A stretch of DNA of 64,000 nt from DASWYT01 sp965246875 (GCA_965246875.1 CBDFFU010000006.1:248001-312000); one strand, 5' to 3'; positions 40,692-50,658 are shown, numbered from the stretch's first letter. Numbers and translations are program-made. Notes: generated by a model from the sequence alone, not told the origin.

Positions 40692-42797
40692 ATGCCTGTT
40701 TCATATGTGTCGCGACACCTGTCGCTTATTACGCTTTTGCTCTGCACGGCCATGCCGGCTGTGGCACAAAACTCAATCCCCGTCATCGAAATCACGCACG
40801 GCACCATTGTGCCAAACGACAATCAGCTTTACGGCCATCCGCAATTGCCATGGGGCGGATCACTGACGGTGCCAAGTTTAGCACAACGCCAACAGCAACT
40901 GGCGCAAACGCCGGGCAGCGTCAAACTCATTCCGGCCGAACATTACGCGAAAAAATACAGCGTCAGTTTGAAAGACACCTTGTCCGGCACACCCGGCGTA
41001 TTCGTGCAGCAACGCTATGGTGAAGAGGTGCGTCTCTCCATCCGTGGCTCAGGTTTAGGGCGTGGTAATCACTTGCGTGGCATTACCTTGCTGCAAGACG
41101 GCATCCCCATCAACCTGGCCGACGGTAGTGGCGATTTTCAGGAACTTGATCCCTTGAGCAGCCGTGAGACAGAAATTTTTAAAGGCGCTAACGGCCTGCC
41201 CTACAGTGCAACACTGGGCGGTGCCATCAATCAAATTTCGCCAACAGGCCATACCGCACCCGACCGCAATGAAGCGCGGATCGAAGGCGGCAGTTTCGGC
41301 ACGTTACGCGCGCATGAGAGCAGCGCGCGCGTCTATGGCGATACCGATGTCTATGCGTCGGTCACGGCCATGACAGCAAACGGTTATCGCGACCAGAGCG
41401 CGCAACAGAAACTGCGCTTCAATGGCAATATCGGTCAGCGTCTGGGTGACAATGCGGAAACACGTTTCTATGTCAGTGCGCATAATTTGCAACAGGAAGT
41501 GCCGGGAACATTGACCCTGCGCAATGCGCTGGATCATCCCACCATGGCACCGGTACTCAACCGCACCAATCACTATGCGCGCAATATCAATTCCATACGT
41601 CTGGCGAACCAGACCAGCTTTATTATCGGGCAGGAATTATTGAGCGTTGGTGCGTATAGCAACTTCAAAAATCTGGTGCACCCGATTTTTCAGGTGCTGG
41701 ATCAGCAAAGTCAAACCTATGGCGGCTTTGCGGAACTCAGCGGCCATACCACGCTCAGCAATCACCGTGATGAACATAGCTTACGCGTCAATGTGATTTC
41801 CGGTAAAACCGACGCGTTGCAATTCACCAACGTGCGCGGATCGCGCGGCACCAAAACTGCCGACAGCGATCAATTAGCGTCACAATTCGATGCCTATGGC
41901 GAAAACCGCTTTTTTGTCACGCCACAAACATCGCTGGTCACAGGCTTGCAATATGTGTATGCCTTGCGTGATTTTACTAACAACATTAATCAGGCGAATA
42001 ACGCGCGGCAAACGTTTGCCGCCGTGAATCCGCGGGTAGGCATGGTGTATGATGTGCAAAAAGACGCGCAGATTTTTGGTAACGTCAGCCGCTCCAGTGA
42101 AGCACCAACTTATTCCGAACTGGTGCAGGCACCTTTGGCTGGCTTCGTACCACTTGACATGCAAACCGCCTGGACAGCGGAGTTAGGAACGCGCGGTAAA
42201 TCGGGTCGTGCCGCATGGGATCTGACCGCTTATCGGGCGTGGGTCGATAATGAGTTATTGAACTTCACGGTTAATCCTGCAACACCAGCCGCCACGTTTA
42301 ATGCGGGTCGCACGGTGCATCAAGGCTTGGAATTAGGCTTTGATTGGGATGTCGGCAAGGACTGGATTCTGCCAGCCAAATCGGGTGACAAACTGGTCTT
42401 GCGGCAGATATATAATTTGAATGATTTCCGGTTTGATCACGACCCGCAATACGGCAACAACCGCATCGCTGGCGCGCCGCTACACGAATACCGTGCCGAA
42501 CTGCGTTACGCGCACGATGGTCAATGGTCGGTGACACCGAACATCGAAGCGGTTCCCGGCGGCGGTTATGTCGATCATGCCAATAACCTGAAAGCTCCCG
42601 GCTACGCCATCGTCGGTCTCAACGCCGATGTCGCGCTGCAAAAAAACGTCACCTTTTTCATCGACACGCGCAACCTGCTGGACAAACATTACGTCTCAAA
42701 CTACTCCGCCACCACCAATGCCAACAGTGTCGGCACGGCGGTATTTTACCCGGGCGAGGGCCGCAGCGTGTTTGCGGGGCTGAAGGTGAGTTTTTGA
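40692..42797 (+). CDS. TonB-dependent outer-membrane receptor
   Basis: A 701-aa protein; start MPVSYVSRHLSLI with GGGAG upstream. The signal peptide is about residues 1-23 (AVAQ). The plug domain (about 70-185) has SLKDTLSGTPGVFVQQRYGEE, LSIRGSGLGRGNHLRG and NGLPYSATLGGAINQIS. The beta-barrel ends with the C-terminal aromatic VFAGLKVSF. LLDKHYVSNYSATTNANS is the typical last-strand pattern. FecA-like receptors import iron-siderophores and other chelates; the adjacent DUF2946 suggests a metal (perhaps zinc or copper), which is inference. Confidence 0.9.
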   Translation: MPVSYVSRHLSLITLLLCTAMPAVAQNSIPVIEITHGTIVPNDNQLYGHPQLPWGGSLTVPSLAQRQQQLAQTPGSVKLIPAEHYAKKYSVSLKDTLSGTPGVFVQQRYGEEVRLSIRGSGLGRGNHLRGITLLQDGIPINLADGSGDFQELDPLSSRETEIFKGANGLPYSATLGGAINQISPTGHTAPDRNEARIEGGSFGTLRAHESSARVYGDTDVYASVTAMTANGYRDQSAQQKLRFNGNIGQRLGDNAETRFYVSAHNLQQEVPGTLTLRNALDHPTMAPVLNRTNHYARNINSIRLANQTSFIIGQELLSVGAYSNFKNLVHPIFQVLDQQSQTYGGFAELSGHTTLSNHRDEHSLRVNVISGKTDALQFTNVRGSRGTKTADSDQLASQFDAYGENRFFVTPQTSLVTGLQYVYALRDFTNNINQANNARQTFAAVNPRVGMVYDVQKDAQIFGNVSRSSEAPTYSELVQAPLAGFVPLDMQTAWTAELGTRGKSGRAAWDLTAYRAWVDNELLNFTVNPATPAATFNAGRTVHQGLELGFDWDVGKDWILPAKSGDKLVLRQIYNLNDFRFDHDPQYGNNRIAGAPLHEYRAELRYAHDGQWSVTPNIEAVPGGGYVDHANNLKAPGYAIVGLNADVALQKNVTFFIDTRNLLDKHYVSNYSATTNANSVGTAVFYPGEGRSVFAGLKVSF

Positions 42798-42854
42798 TAA
42801 CAATGCAAAGGTTAAACACTGGATCATCGGGGCCAAACCCCCTATAAACAACTC

Positions 42855-43859
42855 ATGCTTCCACCCCGTCACCAAAAATCAGCTAAAAAGGCCCTGTGGT
42901 ATTATTGGCCTCGTCAGGTGCTGAGCCCGCGCAGTGTTTTATTGGGAGTGATTGGACTGTCGCTGGTATTGCTGGGGGCCAGTGCGGCGCGGCCGGACGG
43001 GATCCAGCACATGCGCCAGATATTTTACGATATGACGTCGCCGCTGTTCAAACTGGTTACGCCGCCGTTGCAGGCCCTCAGCCATGGGCTGGCGCAAAAT
43101 GTCGGCTTGTCCGATCTCACAGCGGAAAACACCCGGCTGCGCAACGAAAACGACACACTGAAAGCCTGGTATAACCGCGCCTTGCAACTGCAGGCTGAAA
43201 ATCAATCGTTACGCGAATTTGTCGGCCTGGCGGCCTTGCCCAAACAGCGGGCGATCACGGCGCGTGTGATTGCCGATACCGGCACGGCGTTTGGTGACGC
43301 CCTGGTGGTCGATGCCGGTGAAGCCCAGGGCATTACAGATCATTATGTGGCCATGAGCAGTGATGGCGTCGTGGGCCGTGTTGTGGGTGTCGGTCATCAC
43401 ACGGCGCAGATCGTGTTATTGACTGATAGTTCGTCACGCGTCCCGGTCGTCATTGAAAATTCACGCCACCGCGGTTTGCTGGTTGGCGACAACCGCACAC
43501 AGCCCGTGCTGGATTATCTGCCCGATGGCGTTACGGCAGCGCAAGGTGACCGTCTGGTGACATCGGGACACGGTGGCTTGTTTGCGCCTGGCCTGCCGGT
43601 GGGTATCGTGGTCAGTGCCGGTGGTGATCAGGACAGTGGTCACGCTGCCCATGTGCAGCCCTTTGCCGATTTGCGCCGTCTTGATTATGTGCAATTAATT
43701 GATTTCGGTCGTAGCCAGCTGTTACAGGAACCGATTACGAATACGGGGACGGTGTTAGATCCACTGGTGCCACCGCGTGGCCCGATCCCCTCTGCAGCGC
43801 CTGTCGCGACTCCCGCAATCATAAATACGCCACACGCGGCATCGATGAGTCATCAATGA
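42855..43859 (+). CDS. mreC: Rod-shape protein MreC
   Basis: A 334-aa bitopic protein. One N-terminal helix (VLLGVIGLSLVLLGAS), a coiled coil (LTAENTRLRNENDTLKAWYNR), and the MreC beta-barrel domain from about 120 (ARVIADTGTAFGDALVVDAGE, GVVGRVVGVGHHTAQIVLLTD). The C-terminal tail is proline-rich. It scaffolds the elongasome. It overlaps mreD by 4 bp. mreB, which usually lies directly upstream, is not here. Confidence 0.95.
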   Translation: MLPPRHQKSAKKALWYYWPRQVLSPRSVLLGVIGLSLVLLGASAARPDGIQHMRQIFYDMTSPLFKLVTPPLQALSHGLAQNVGLSDLTAENTRLRNENDTLKAWYNRALQLQAENQSLREFVGLAALPKQRAITARVIADTGTAFGDALVVDAGEAQGITDHYVAMSSDGVVGRVVGVGHHTAQIVLLTDSSSRVPVVIENSRHRGLLVGDNRTQPVLDYLPDGVTAAQGDRLVTSGHGGLFAPGLPVGIVVSAGGDQDSGHAAHVQPFADLRRLDYVQLIDFGRSQLLQEPITNTGTVLDPLVPPRGPIPSAAPVATPAIINTPHAASMSHQ

Positions 43860-44407
43860 GTTCGCCCTTAAACCCGGTTATGCGTTCAGATACGACGCAT
43901 GGCTGGCTGTTGCAGATTTCGCTGAAAATTCTGCCGCCGCTGTCCGTGTTCATGTTGCTGTTGCTGGCCCTTGTTCCGATGCGTTTACCCACCAGCTGGG
44001 CGGCTGGGGGCTTATGGCCTATGCTGGGTTTATTTTACTGGGGATTGGTACAGCCACGCGCCATGCCGATTAGTTTCGTATTCTGTATCGGCCTCTTGTG
44101 TGATCTGGCGCTCAATATGGCTTTGGGCTGTTACGCGCTGGTGTTTATTCTACTGCATGTGGTTCTGACAACGCAACGCCGCTTTTTGGTGGGGCAGGGC
44201 TTCTGGCTGGTTTGGCCAGCCTTTGCGATGACCGTTTTAATCGTCTACACGCTGGTATTCGTTTTGCAACACGGGGTTACGGTTATGCCGTTTACCCTGC
44301 AAGATTGGGAAAGCGGTTTACCAGCCGCCGGTATTGTCATTTTAGCCTTTCCGGTTTTACTACCCTTGTTACACGGGTTGCAACGATTAATAGCGGCTCA
44401 CGCCTGA
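43856..44407 (+). CDS. mreD: Rod-shape protein MreD
   Basis: A 183-aa, five-helix membrane protein (LLLLALVPMRLP; MLGLFYWGLVQPRAMPISFVF; LLCDLALNMALGCYALVFILL; LVWPAFAMTVLIVYTLVFVL; AGIVILAFPVLLPLLHGL). FYWGLVQP and GLLCDLA match MreD. It is coupled to mreC (ATGA) and mrdA (TGATG). Confidence 0.9.
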   Translation: MSSPLNPVMRSDTTHGWLLQISLKILPPLSVFMLLLLALVPMRLPTSWAAGGLWPMLGLFYWGLVQPRAMPISFVFCIGLLCDLALNMALGCYALVFILLHVVLTTQRRFLVGQGFWLVWPAFAMTVLIVYTLVFVLQHGVTVMPFTLQDWESGLPAAGIVILAFPVLLPLLHGLQRLIAAHA

Positions 44408-46263
44408 TGAAAAACGAACGCGAAAGCCAATTGAAATTTACGCGCCGCGCGTTGCTGGTGGGTGCGGCCGAACTTGGCATTTTTGGTGTCCTCGTCGCGC
44501 GCATGGGGCAATTGCAAATTGTCGAACGCGATCGTTTTGCAACCTTGGCTGAAGAAAACCGCGTCGCCATGCAATTGACCGCGCCCGATCGCGGCGTCAT
44601 TTTTGACCGCTTCGATGTGCCGCTGGCGGTCAACGTGCAGGATTTTCGCTTATTGCTCATCGCGGAAAAAACTCCGGATGTCGCGGCAGCTCTTGATAAA
44701 ATTCAAGGCCTCGTTCCACTGACGCCGCTGGATCGCACACGCATCTTGGCCGACGTCAAACGCAACCGCCGTTTCCTGCCCGTCCTGATTGCTGATCAAC
44801 TGCATTGGGATCAAGTCACCGCATTGGCCGTGGCACTGCCGGAATTACCCGGCCTCCAGATTGAAGAAGGCAAAGCGCGCGCGTACCCCATTGGGTCAGC
44901 CACCGCACACGTTATTGGCTATGTCGGCACAGCGAATGAAGATGAAATCAAAAAAGATCTCGATCCGCTCTTGGTCTTGCCGCGTTTCCAGATCGGCAAA
45001 AGCGGGCTGGAGCGTTTCTACGACAGCGCCTTGCGTGGTGTTGCCGGCAAAAAACAGGAAGAGGTCAATGCCTCGGGCCGCCGCGTGCGTGAACTGCATG
45101 AACAATCCGCCACCTCCGGCATGCCGCTGAAACTGACACTCGATGCCGAATTGCAGCTCTTCACGCAAAACCGTTTGAGCGAATTGCACAGTGCCTCAGC
45201 TGTGGTGATGGATGCGTATTCTGGTGCTATCTATGCCTATGGTTCTTACCCGGCGTTTGATCCGAATACCTTTGCCCAGGGCATCCCGCAAAATCTCTGG
45301 ACGGAATTGTTGGCCGATCCGGCGGCTCCCATGACGAACAAAGTCATCGCCGGGCAATACCCGCCGGGATCAACATTTAAAATGGTGGTCGCACTGGCCG
45401 CACTCGAAGCTGGCATTATCAACCAGAATAATCATGTCTATTGCCCCGGTCATTTTGACCTCGGCAATAACCGGTTTCACTGCTGGAATAAAAACGGCCA
45501 TGGGACGGTGAGTGTTGTGCAAGCAGTGCAACAATCCTGCGACGTGTTTTTTTATCAAACAGGTCTGGATGTCGGCATCGAACGGATTGCGGCCATGGCG
45601 CGCCGTTTGGGTCTGGGCGATGTGACGGGCATTGATCTGCCGGGTGAACGTCTTGGCCTGATTCCCGATAGCCGTTGGAAACAACGCCGCTACAAACAGG
45701 GCTGGCATCCGGGTGAAACGGTCAACAGCGCCATCGGGCAGGGCTATGTGCTAACGACGCCATTGCAATTGGCGACAATGATGGCGCGTCTGGTGAACGG
45801 TGGTATTCCCGTTACGCCTTACGTGACGCAACAGGTCGGCCCGCGTGAGATTGTGCCATCTGCTGCACAACATCGTCTATTATTACGACCCGATCATCTG
45901 GCCTTGGTCAAACAGGGCATGGATGCCGTCGTTAATTCGCCACGCGGCACAGCGTTTGCTGCGCGCATGCATGAAGACGGCTATTCCTATGGCGGGAAGA
46001 CCGGTACCGCCCAAGTGCGTCGTATTAGCAAACAGGAACGTGCCGCGGGTTTTAAAATCGAGAGCCGCCCGTGGTACGAACAAAACCACGCGCTGTTTGT
46101 CGGTTATGCACCGGTTGATGAGCCGCGTTTTGTGTGCAGTGTCGTCGTCGAACATGGCGGCGGCGGCTCGGCCATTGCCGCACCCGTCGCCCGCGATATC
46201 CTCCGCGAAACCATCCGCCGCCGCCCCGATATGGCGCGGCACCGGGAGGGGAATATCGGATAA
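44407..46263 (+). CDS. mrdA: Penicillin-binding protein 2 (elongasome transpeptidase)
   Basis: A 618-aa protein. The start at 44407 (MKNERESQLKFTRRALLVG) overlaps the mreD stop; the longer frame to 44212 is out-of-context. A membrane anchor (ALLVGAAELGIFGVLVA), PBP dimer domain (DRGVIFDRFDVPLAVN) and transpeptidase with SxxK in PPGSTFKMVV (about 320), SxN-type SCD in VQQSCDVFFYQ and KTGTAQ (about 531). It cross-links lateral wall peptidoglycan. rodA, normally next, is absent. Confidence 0.95.
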   Translation: MKNERESQLKFTRRALLVGAAELGIFGVLVARMGQLQIVERDRFATLAEENRVAMQLTAPDRGVIFDRFDVPLAVNVQDFRLLLIAEKTPDVAAALDKIQGLVPLTPLDRTRILADVKRNRRFLPVLIADQLHWDQVTALAVALPELPGLQIEEGKARAYPIGSATAHVIGYVGTANEDEIKKDLDPLLVLPRFQIGKSGLERFYDSALRGVAGKKQEEVNASGRRVRELHEQSATSGMPLKLTLDAELQLFTQNRLSELHSASAVVMDAYSGAIYAYGSYPAFDPNTFAQGIPQNLWTELLADPAAPMTNKVIAGQYPPGSTFKMVVALAALEAGIINQNNHVYCPGHFDLGNNRFHCWNKNGHGTVSVVQAVQQSCDVFFYQTGLDVGIERIAAMARRLGLGDVTGIDLPGERLGLIPDSRWKQRRYKQGWHPGETVNSAIGQGYVLTTPLQLATMMARLVNGGIPVTPYVTQQVGPREIVPSAAQHRLLLRPDHLALVKQGMDAVVNSPRGTAFAARMHEDGYSYGGKTGTAQVRRISKQERAAGFKIESRPWYEQNHALFVGYAPVDEPRFVCSVVVEHGGGGSAIAAPVARDILRETIRRRPDMARHREGNIG

Positions 46264-46324
46264 AATAATGTTTACAAGATGCATATTTATTGGATATAAT
46301 ATATTTTAAGATTAAGGAGATTTG

Positions 46325-46801
46325 ATGAATAAGGTTTTAAAAAATCAGAAAAAGTCAGCCGTTGGTAAATTTCGGCAATTTTTGTCTATAGCTGGACAGC
46401 AAAATGTTATTGAGAGAATTATATTAACTAATCGTGGTGTTCAAGCCAAAGCTGATATTATTCCAACTGTTGTCGTTGAGGGTAGCAGGATGGACTTAGC
46501 AAATGGTTTGACCGGAATGCGTATGCATGAAATAGAAGAAAGAAAAAAACAAAAAGACTCGCGAGAAGTGGAGCAACCACTTTTGACGCTAATTATGATC
46601 AAAAATGATAAATTACTGCCAATTTCAAGCCTAATTTCTAGGAGTATTGATAATGTATATCAAAAGAAAGTCGTAGAACGAAATGCTTTGTATTCTTCTA
46701 TATTAGAAAATGCGTGTTCTATACAATTCGATATTGGATATGGTGATGAAATTAATCAAGAAACAATTTCTGCTAACAAAGCAAAAAGTGTAATTTCTTA
46801 G
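46325..46801 (+). CDS. Hypothetical protein, AT-rich
   Basis: A 158-aa protein (MNKVLKNQKKSAVGKFRQFL) with AAGGAGATTTG before the ATG. It is rich in Lys and Ile, mostly helical, and has no signal peptide. The AT content is clearly higher than the mreCD-mrdA genes on one side and comF on the other, so it may be acquired. No family is recognised. It is followed 3 bp later by a 55-aa ORF. Confidence 0.55.
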   Translation: MNKVLKNQKKSAVGKFRQFLSIAGQQNVIERIILTNRGVQAKADIIPTVVVEGSRMDLANGLTGMRMHEIEERKKQKDSREVEQPLLTLIMIKNDKLLPISSLISRSIDNVYQKKVVERNALYSSILENACSIQFDIGYGDEINQETISANKAKSVIS

Positions 46802-46804
46802 GTG

Positions 46805-46972
46805 ATGAGAAAATCTTTAAAATTGCATTCAAAATCAGATAATACGTATAAAACATCTTATAATTTATTTGTTGTGATGAACAAGGAATTAGCGAGCAAT
46901 CCCCAGCTATATCATGATCTGGCAGCTAAAACCTCTCAAGAAATTCACAAATATTTTTCTCCGTCATTTTAA
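46805..46972 (+). CDS. Small hypothetical protein, 55 aa
   Basis: The ATG at 46805 (GTG at 46802 also possible) lies 3 bp after the previous stop. The product reads MRKSLKLHSKSDNTYKTSYN, then LFVVMNKELASNPQLYHDLA and ends HKYFSPSF. It is AT-rich like its neighbour and probably in one transcript with it. It abuts the comF stop in convergent orientation. Confidence 0.45.
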   Translation: MRKSLKLHSKSDNTYKTSYNLFVVMNKELASNPQLYHDLAAKTSQEIHKYFSPSF

Positions 46973-47767
46973 TTAAATAACCTTCGCCACCCGTGCTAAC
47001 GTTAACACCACAATTTCTTTAACACCCGCTTTGCGCAGTGTCTTGCAACACGCCTTGATCGTGGCACCTGTCGTATGCACATCATCAATCAAAATGACTT
47101 TTTTGTTTTTCAACAGCGGTTTTTGCTCAACCGGAATAGAAAACGCATTGCGCACATTATCCTGGCGCTGGATAGCGTTTTTGGTGGCTTGTGACGCGGT
47201 AGCTTTGCGGCGCTGCAGGGTGTGTGGCAACCAGGCGATGCCGGTCTTACGTGACAAGGCGCGGGCCAGCAATCCCGCCTGATTATACCGCCGTTTCAGC
47301 AACCGCCAGCGGTGCAATGGCACCGGGATAATATAATCCGTATCTGACACATGATCCTTTCCCGCCTGCAACAACCATTGCGCCAACAGCGGGGCCAGCA
47401 AGGTGCGATCCCCATGTTTGAACGGCAAAATCAATTTCGCGGCAGCATCGTCGTAATACAACGCGCTGCGCGCAATCTGAAAGGATGGCGGGTCACTCAA
47501 ATAGAGGCCGCACAACGTATCCGGCGTTTCGGGTGTTGCAAATGGCAAACCGCAACAGGCGCACATGGGATTTTGAATAAAGTTCAGCTCTGTCCAGAAC
47601 TCCGGCGAAATCGTGCCTTGCACACCCACCAGATCGCCCGTTACCGGAGAACGCGGCGGCAGGATGATGTCGATTAACCGCGCCAAAACAGGACGCCCAT
47701 AACGCAGCAACGGAAATGACAACAGTGGAAAACTGCGTGACATAAACATCAGCATAGCCGAGTTCAT
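46973..47767 (-). CDS. comF: ComF-family amidophosphoribosyltransferase-like protein
   Basis: A 264-aa protein. The N-terminal double-zinc-ribbon remnant has CACCGLPF and a later single Cys, and the phosphoribosyltransferase signature is VILIDDVHTTGATIKAC. YIIPVPLHRWRLLKRRYNQAG and LARALSRKTG are ComF-typical. ComF supports DNA uptake in naturally transformable bacteria and also occurs widely elsewhere. Confidence 0.92.
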   Translation of the reverse strand: MNSAMLMFMSRSFPLLSFPLLRYGRPVLARLIDIILPPRSPVTGDLVGVQGTISPEFWTELNFIQNPMCACCGLPFATPETPDTLCGLYLSDPPSFQIARSALYYDDAAAKLILPFKHGDRTLLAPLLAQWLLQAGKDHVSDTDYIIPVPLHRWRLLKRRYNQAGLLARALSRKTGIAWLPHTLQRRKATASQATKNAIQRQDNVRNAFSIPVEQKPLLKNKKVILIDDVHTTGATIKACCKTLRKAGVKEIVVLTLARVAKVI

Positions 47768-47784
47768 CAGAATGAAAAGTGGTT

Positions 47785-48540
47785 TCAGGAGTCCAGCGTA
47801 TGCAACGCCTTCACATCCACCAGCAACCGTGCATCACTCTCTTCGTAACGTTGCAAAAGCAGGGGAAGATCGTTCATAGTCGGCAATAACACGAACCGGT
47901 TCTCATCCCGTTCTGCTACCTCGGCACGTTCAAATTGCCAGGTCACATAATAAGGGATATGCACGGCCTGTGCACCAAGTGCAAGAGGCGGCAAAATATC
48001 AGACTTTACGGAATTGCCGATCATCACGATGTTGCGGGGATCAATATTCTTCTCCCGAAACACGCGCTGATAGGTGTGGATATCCTTGTCGGACACAATT
48101 TCAACGTGCTGGAAATACGAGGCCAGGCCAGACTGTGCGACTTTGACTTCCTGCGCCCATAAATCACCTTTGGTGATAATCATCATCTGGTAATGGGGTG
48201 ACAACGCTTCCAGCGCTTTGGCGACACCGTCCAGCAGAATAATCGGATGCAAATACAGCTGCCGTCCAATCTCGATAATTTTCTGGATATCGGCCCCGGA
48301 AATTTTGCCTTGCGTCATGGCGATGGCGGCTTCGATCATGGCGAGAATGATGCTCTTGACGCCAAATCCCCAAAGTTTGAGATTATCAATCTGCTTGGCC
48401 TGCGCCAGGATGGCGGCATCAGGAAAATGGCCATAAGACTGCATGACATTGTGCATAGCGTCCCACGCCTGCTGAATATAATTTTCGTGATGCCATAAAG
48501 TGTCATCACCATCGAACGCCAACAGTTTGATTTTGCTCAT
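47785..48540 (-). CDS. HAD-superfamily hydrolase
   Basis: A 251-aa protein. Motif I DGDDTLW with the DxD nucleophile in LLAFDGDDTL, motif II MMIITKGDLWAQEVK, and motif III/IV NIVMIGNSVKSDILPPLALG. The C2/C1 cap arrangement is typical for phosphoglycolate-phosphatase or YjjG-like members. The substrate is unknown. It is 18 bp upstream of comF on the same strand. Confidence 0.88.
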   Translation of the reverse strand: MSKIKLLAFDGDDTLWHHENYIQQAWDAMHNVMQSYGHFPDAAILAQAKQIDNLKLWGFGVKSIILAMIEAAIAMTQGKISGADIQKIIEIGRQLYLHPIILLDGVAKALEALSPHYQMMIITKGDLWAQEVKVAQSGLASYFQHVEIVSDKDIHTYQRVFREKNIDPRNIVMIGNSVKSDILPPLALGAQAVHIPYYVTWQFERAEVAERDENRFVLLPTMNDLPLLLQRYEESDARLLVDVKALHTLDS

Positions 48541-48681
48541 ATCATTTTCGCTTGTATCTGACTTTTCAGTCTAGCGGCAAAAGTTTAGGAATTTTTTAAC
48601 CGTGCGGGTCAGACCCTGATCTTTACCAAGAGTTAGCAGTCCACATTTAAAGTCAAGCCGTCTTCCATGAGGTTGTGCCCT

Positions 48682-50658
48682 ATGCCTATTTCGCCATCCG
48701 CCGCTGCCGATCTGTTGTGGCAACCCTCCAATACCAAGATCGCAACGGCAAACCTCACCACGTTTCGCACCTGGCTGCACACACAACACAACATCAATCT
48801 GGCCGACGATCGTGCGTTATATGATTGGTCAATCACACACATTGTGGATTTTTGGTCGGCCTGCTGGGATTTTTTTGGTCTCGTAGGCAACAAGGGCGAA
48901 CGCATCCTGATTGACGCCGATAAAATGCCCGGCGCGCAGTTTTTTCCGGATGCCAAAATCAATTACGCTGAAAATCTGCTGCACAATTTTCGTGGCGATA
49001 ATGACATTGTGTTTTGGGGTGAAACACGCATCAAACGCCGCCTGAATGCGACAGAAGTGAAACACACCATCAGCCGTGTGCAACAAGCGTTGCAAGCCGC
49101 CAATATCACAGTCCAAGACCGCGTTGCTGCATTACTACCAAACATGCCGGAAGCCGTTTTAGCTATGCTGGGTGTAACATCGTTGGGCGCGGCTTGGTCA
49201 TCGGCATCACCTGATTTTGGTGTGCAAGGTGTCGTCGATCGTTTTGGCCAAATTGCACCGACGATTCTATTGATCTGCGACGGTTATAATTATAACGGCA
49301 AATGGATCGATTGCACCGACAAAATCAAACAGTTGCAAAGCGCCTTGCCAGACATCAAACACATCATTGTTGTGCCGTATGACGGCGAAACCGTGCGCCT
49401 GTCACAACCACTGGAACAGATCACCACCTGGCACGATTGGCTGGAACCTTTTTTTTCGCGCGATATCGCCTTCACGCGCGTCCCGTTCAACCATCCATCC
49501 TTCATCCTCTTTTCATCTGGCACCACGGGCGTCCCGAAATGTATCGTCCATTCTGCTGGCGGCACCTTGCTGCAATTGATGAAAGAACACCGCTTGCATT
49601 GTGACGTCAAACCGCAGGATCGCATTCTTTATTTTACCACCTGTGGCTGGATGATGTGGAACTGGCTGGTGACCTCACTGGCAAGTGGTGCCTCACTGCT
49701 ATTATTCGATGGCTCGCCAACCTATCCGGATGGCAGTATCCTGTTCACCTATGCCGATACGGAAAAAGCGACCCTGTTTGGCACCTCGGCAAAATTTATC
49801 GACACGCTGCACAAACAACATTACCGTCCCAAAGACACGCATGCGCTGCACAGCATCCGCACCATCACCTCCACGGGATCTGTTCTCTCTGCCGAAGCGT
49901 TTGACTATGTGTATGACGCGATCAAAGACGACGTGCATCTGGCCTCCATTTCAGGTGGCACAGACATCGTCTCATGTTTCATGCTGGGCTATCCCACCCA
50001 ATCTGTCTATCGCGGCCAGTTACAGGGTGCCGGTCTGGGATTAGCGGTTGATGTCTATACTGAACAAGGTGCCAAAGCACCGCTCGGTGTCAAAGGTGAG
50101 TTGGTCTGCACCAAACCGTTTGTCAGCATGCCAGTCGCTTTTTGGAACGACGTTGACGGCAAGAAATATCACAAAGCCTATTTCGAACGCTTTTCCAATT
50201 TATGGCACCACGGCGATTACGTGGAAAAAACACCCCAAGGCGGCTTCATCATTCACGGCCGGTCTGACGCCACCCTCAACCCCGGCGGTGTGCGTATCGG
50301 CACGGCGGAAATCTACCGCCAGGTCGAACAATTGCCGCAGATTGTGGAATCCATTGCGGTCGGCCAAAAATGGGGCGACGATGAACGCGTTATCCTGGCT
50401 GTCATCTTGCAGCCTGATACAATACTTGATGAAGAGTTACAACAGACGATCCGCCAGCAGATTAAAAACGGTGCATCACCGCGTCACGTGCCGGCCAAAA
50501 TTATTCAGGTGACGGACATTCCACGCACCAAGAGCGGCAAAATCTCGGAGATTGCCATACGCGATACGATCAACGGCCTTGTTGTTGCAAATACGGAAGC
50601 GCTGGCGAATCCAGAGGTGTTGGCGCAATACCGCCTGCGGCCGGAGCTGCAGAATTAG
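48682..50658 (+). CDS. Acetoacetyl-CoA synthetase
   Basis: A 658-aa acyl-CoA ligase that activates acetoacetate with ATP and CoA. The start at 48682 (MPISPSAAADLLW) follows GAGG. HIVDFWSACWDFFGL is the ACAS N-terminal motif. FSSGTTGVPKCIVHSAGG (about residue 276) is the AMP-binding loop, LYFTTCGWMMWNWL the adenylation region, and PRTKSGKISEIAI carries the C-terminal catalytic/acetylated Lys. The length and CxxWMMWN motif distinguish it from acetyl-CoA synthetase. It would link ketone-body or polyhydroxybutyrate breakdown to acetyl-CoA. Confidence 0.92.
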   Translation: MPISPSAAADLLWQPSNTKIATANLTTFRTWLHTQHNINLADDRALYDWSITHIVDFWSACWDFFGLVGNKGERILIDADKMPGAQFFPDAKINYAENLLHNFRGDNDIVFWGETRIKRRLNATEVKHTISRVQQALQAANITVQDRVAALLPNMPEAVLAMLGVTSLGAAWSSASPDFGVQGVVDRFGQIAPTILLICDGYNYNGKWIDCTDKIKQLQSALPDIKHIIVVPYDGETVRLSQPLEQITTWHDWLEPFFSRDIAFTRVPFNHPSFILFSSGTTGVPKCIVHSAGGTLLQLMKEHRLHCDVKPQDRILYFTTCGWMMWNWLVTSLASGASLLLFDGSPTYPDGSILFTYADTEKATLFGTSAKFIDTLHKQHYRPKDTHALHSIRTITSTGSVLSAEAFDYVYDAIKDDVHLASISGGTDIVSCFMLGYPTQSVYRGQLQGAGLGLAVDVYTEQGAKAPLGVKGELVCTKPFVSMPVAFWNDVDGKKYHKAYFERFSNLWHHGDYVEKTPQGGFIIHGRSDATLNPGGVRIGTAEIYRQVEQLPQIVESIAVGQKWGDDERVILAVILQPDTILDEELQQTIRQQIKNGASPRHVPAKIIQVTDIPRTKSGKISEIAIRDTINGLVVANTEALANPEVLAQYRLRPELQN

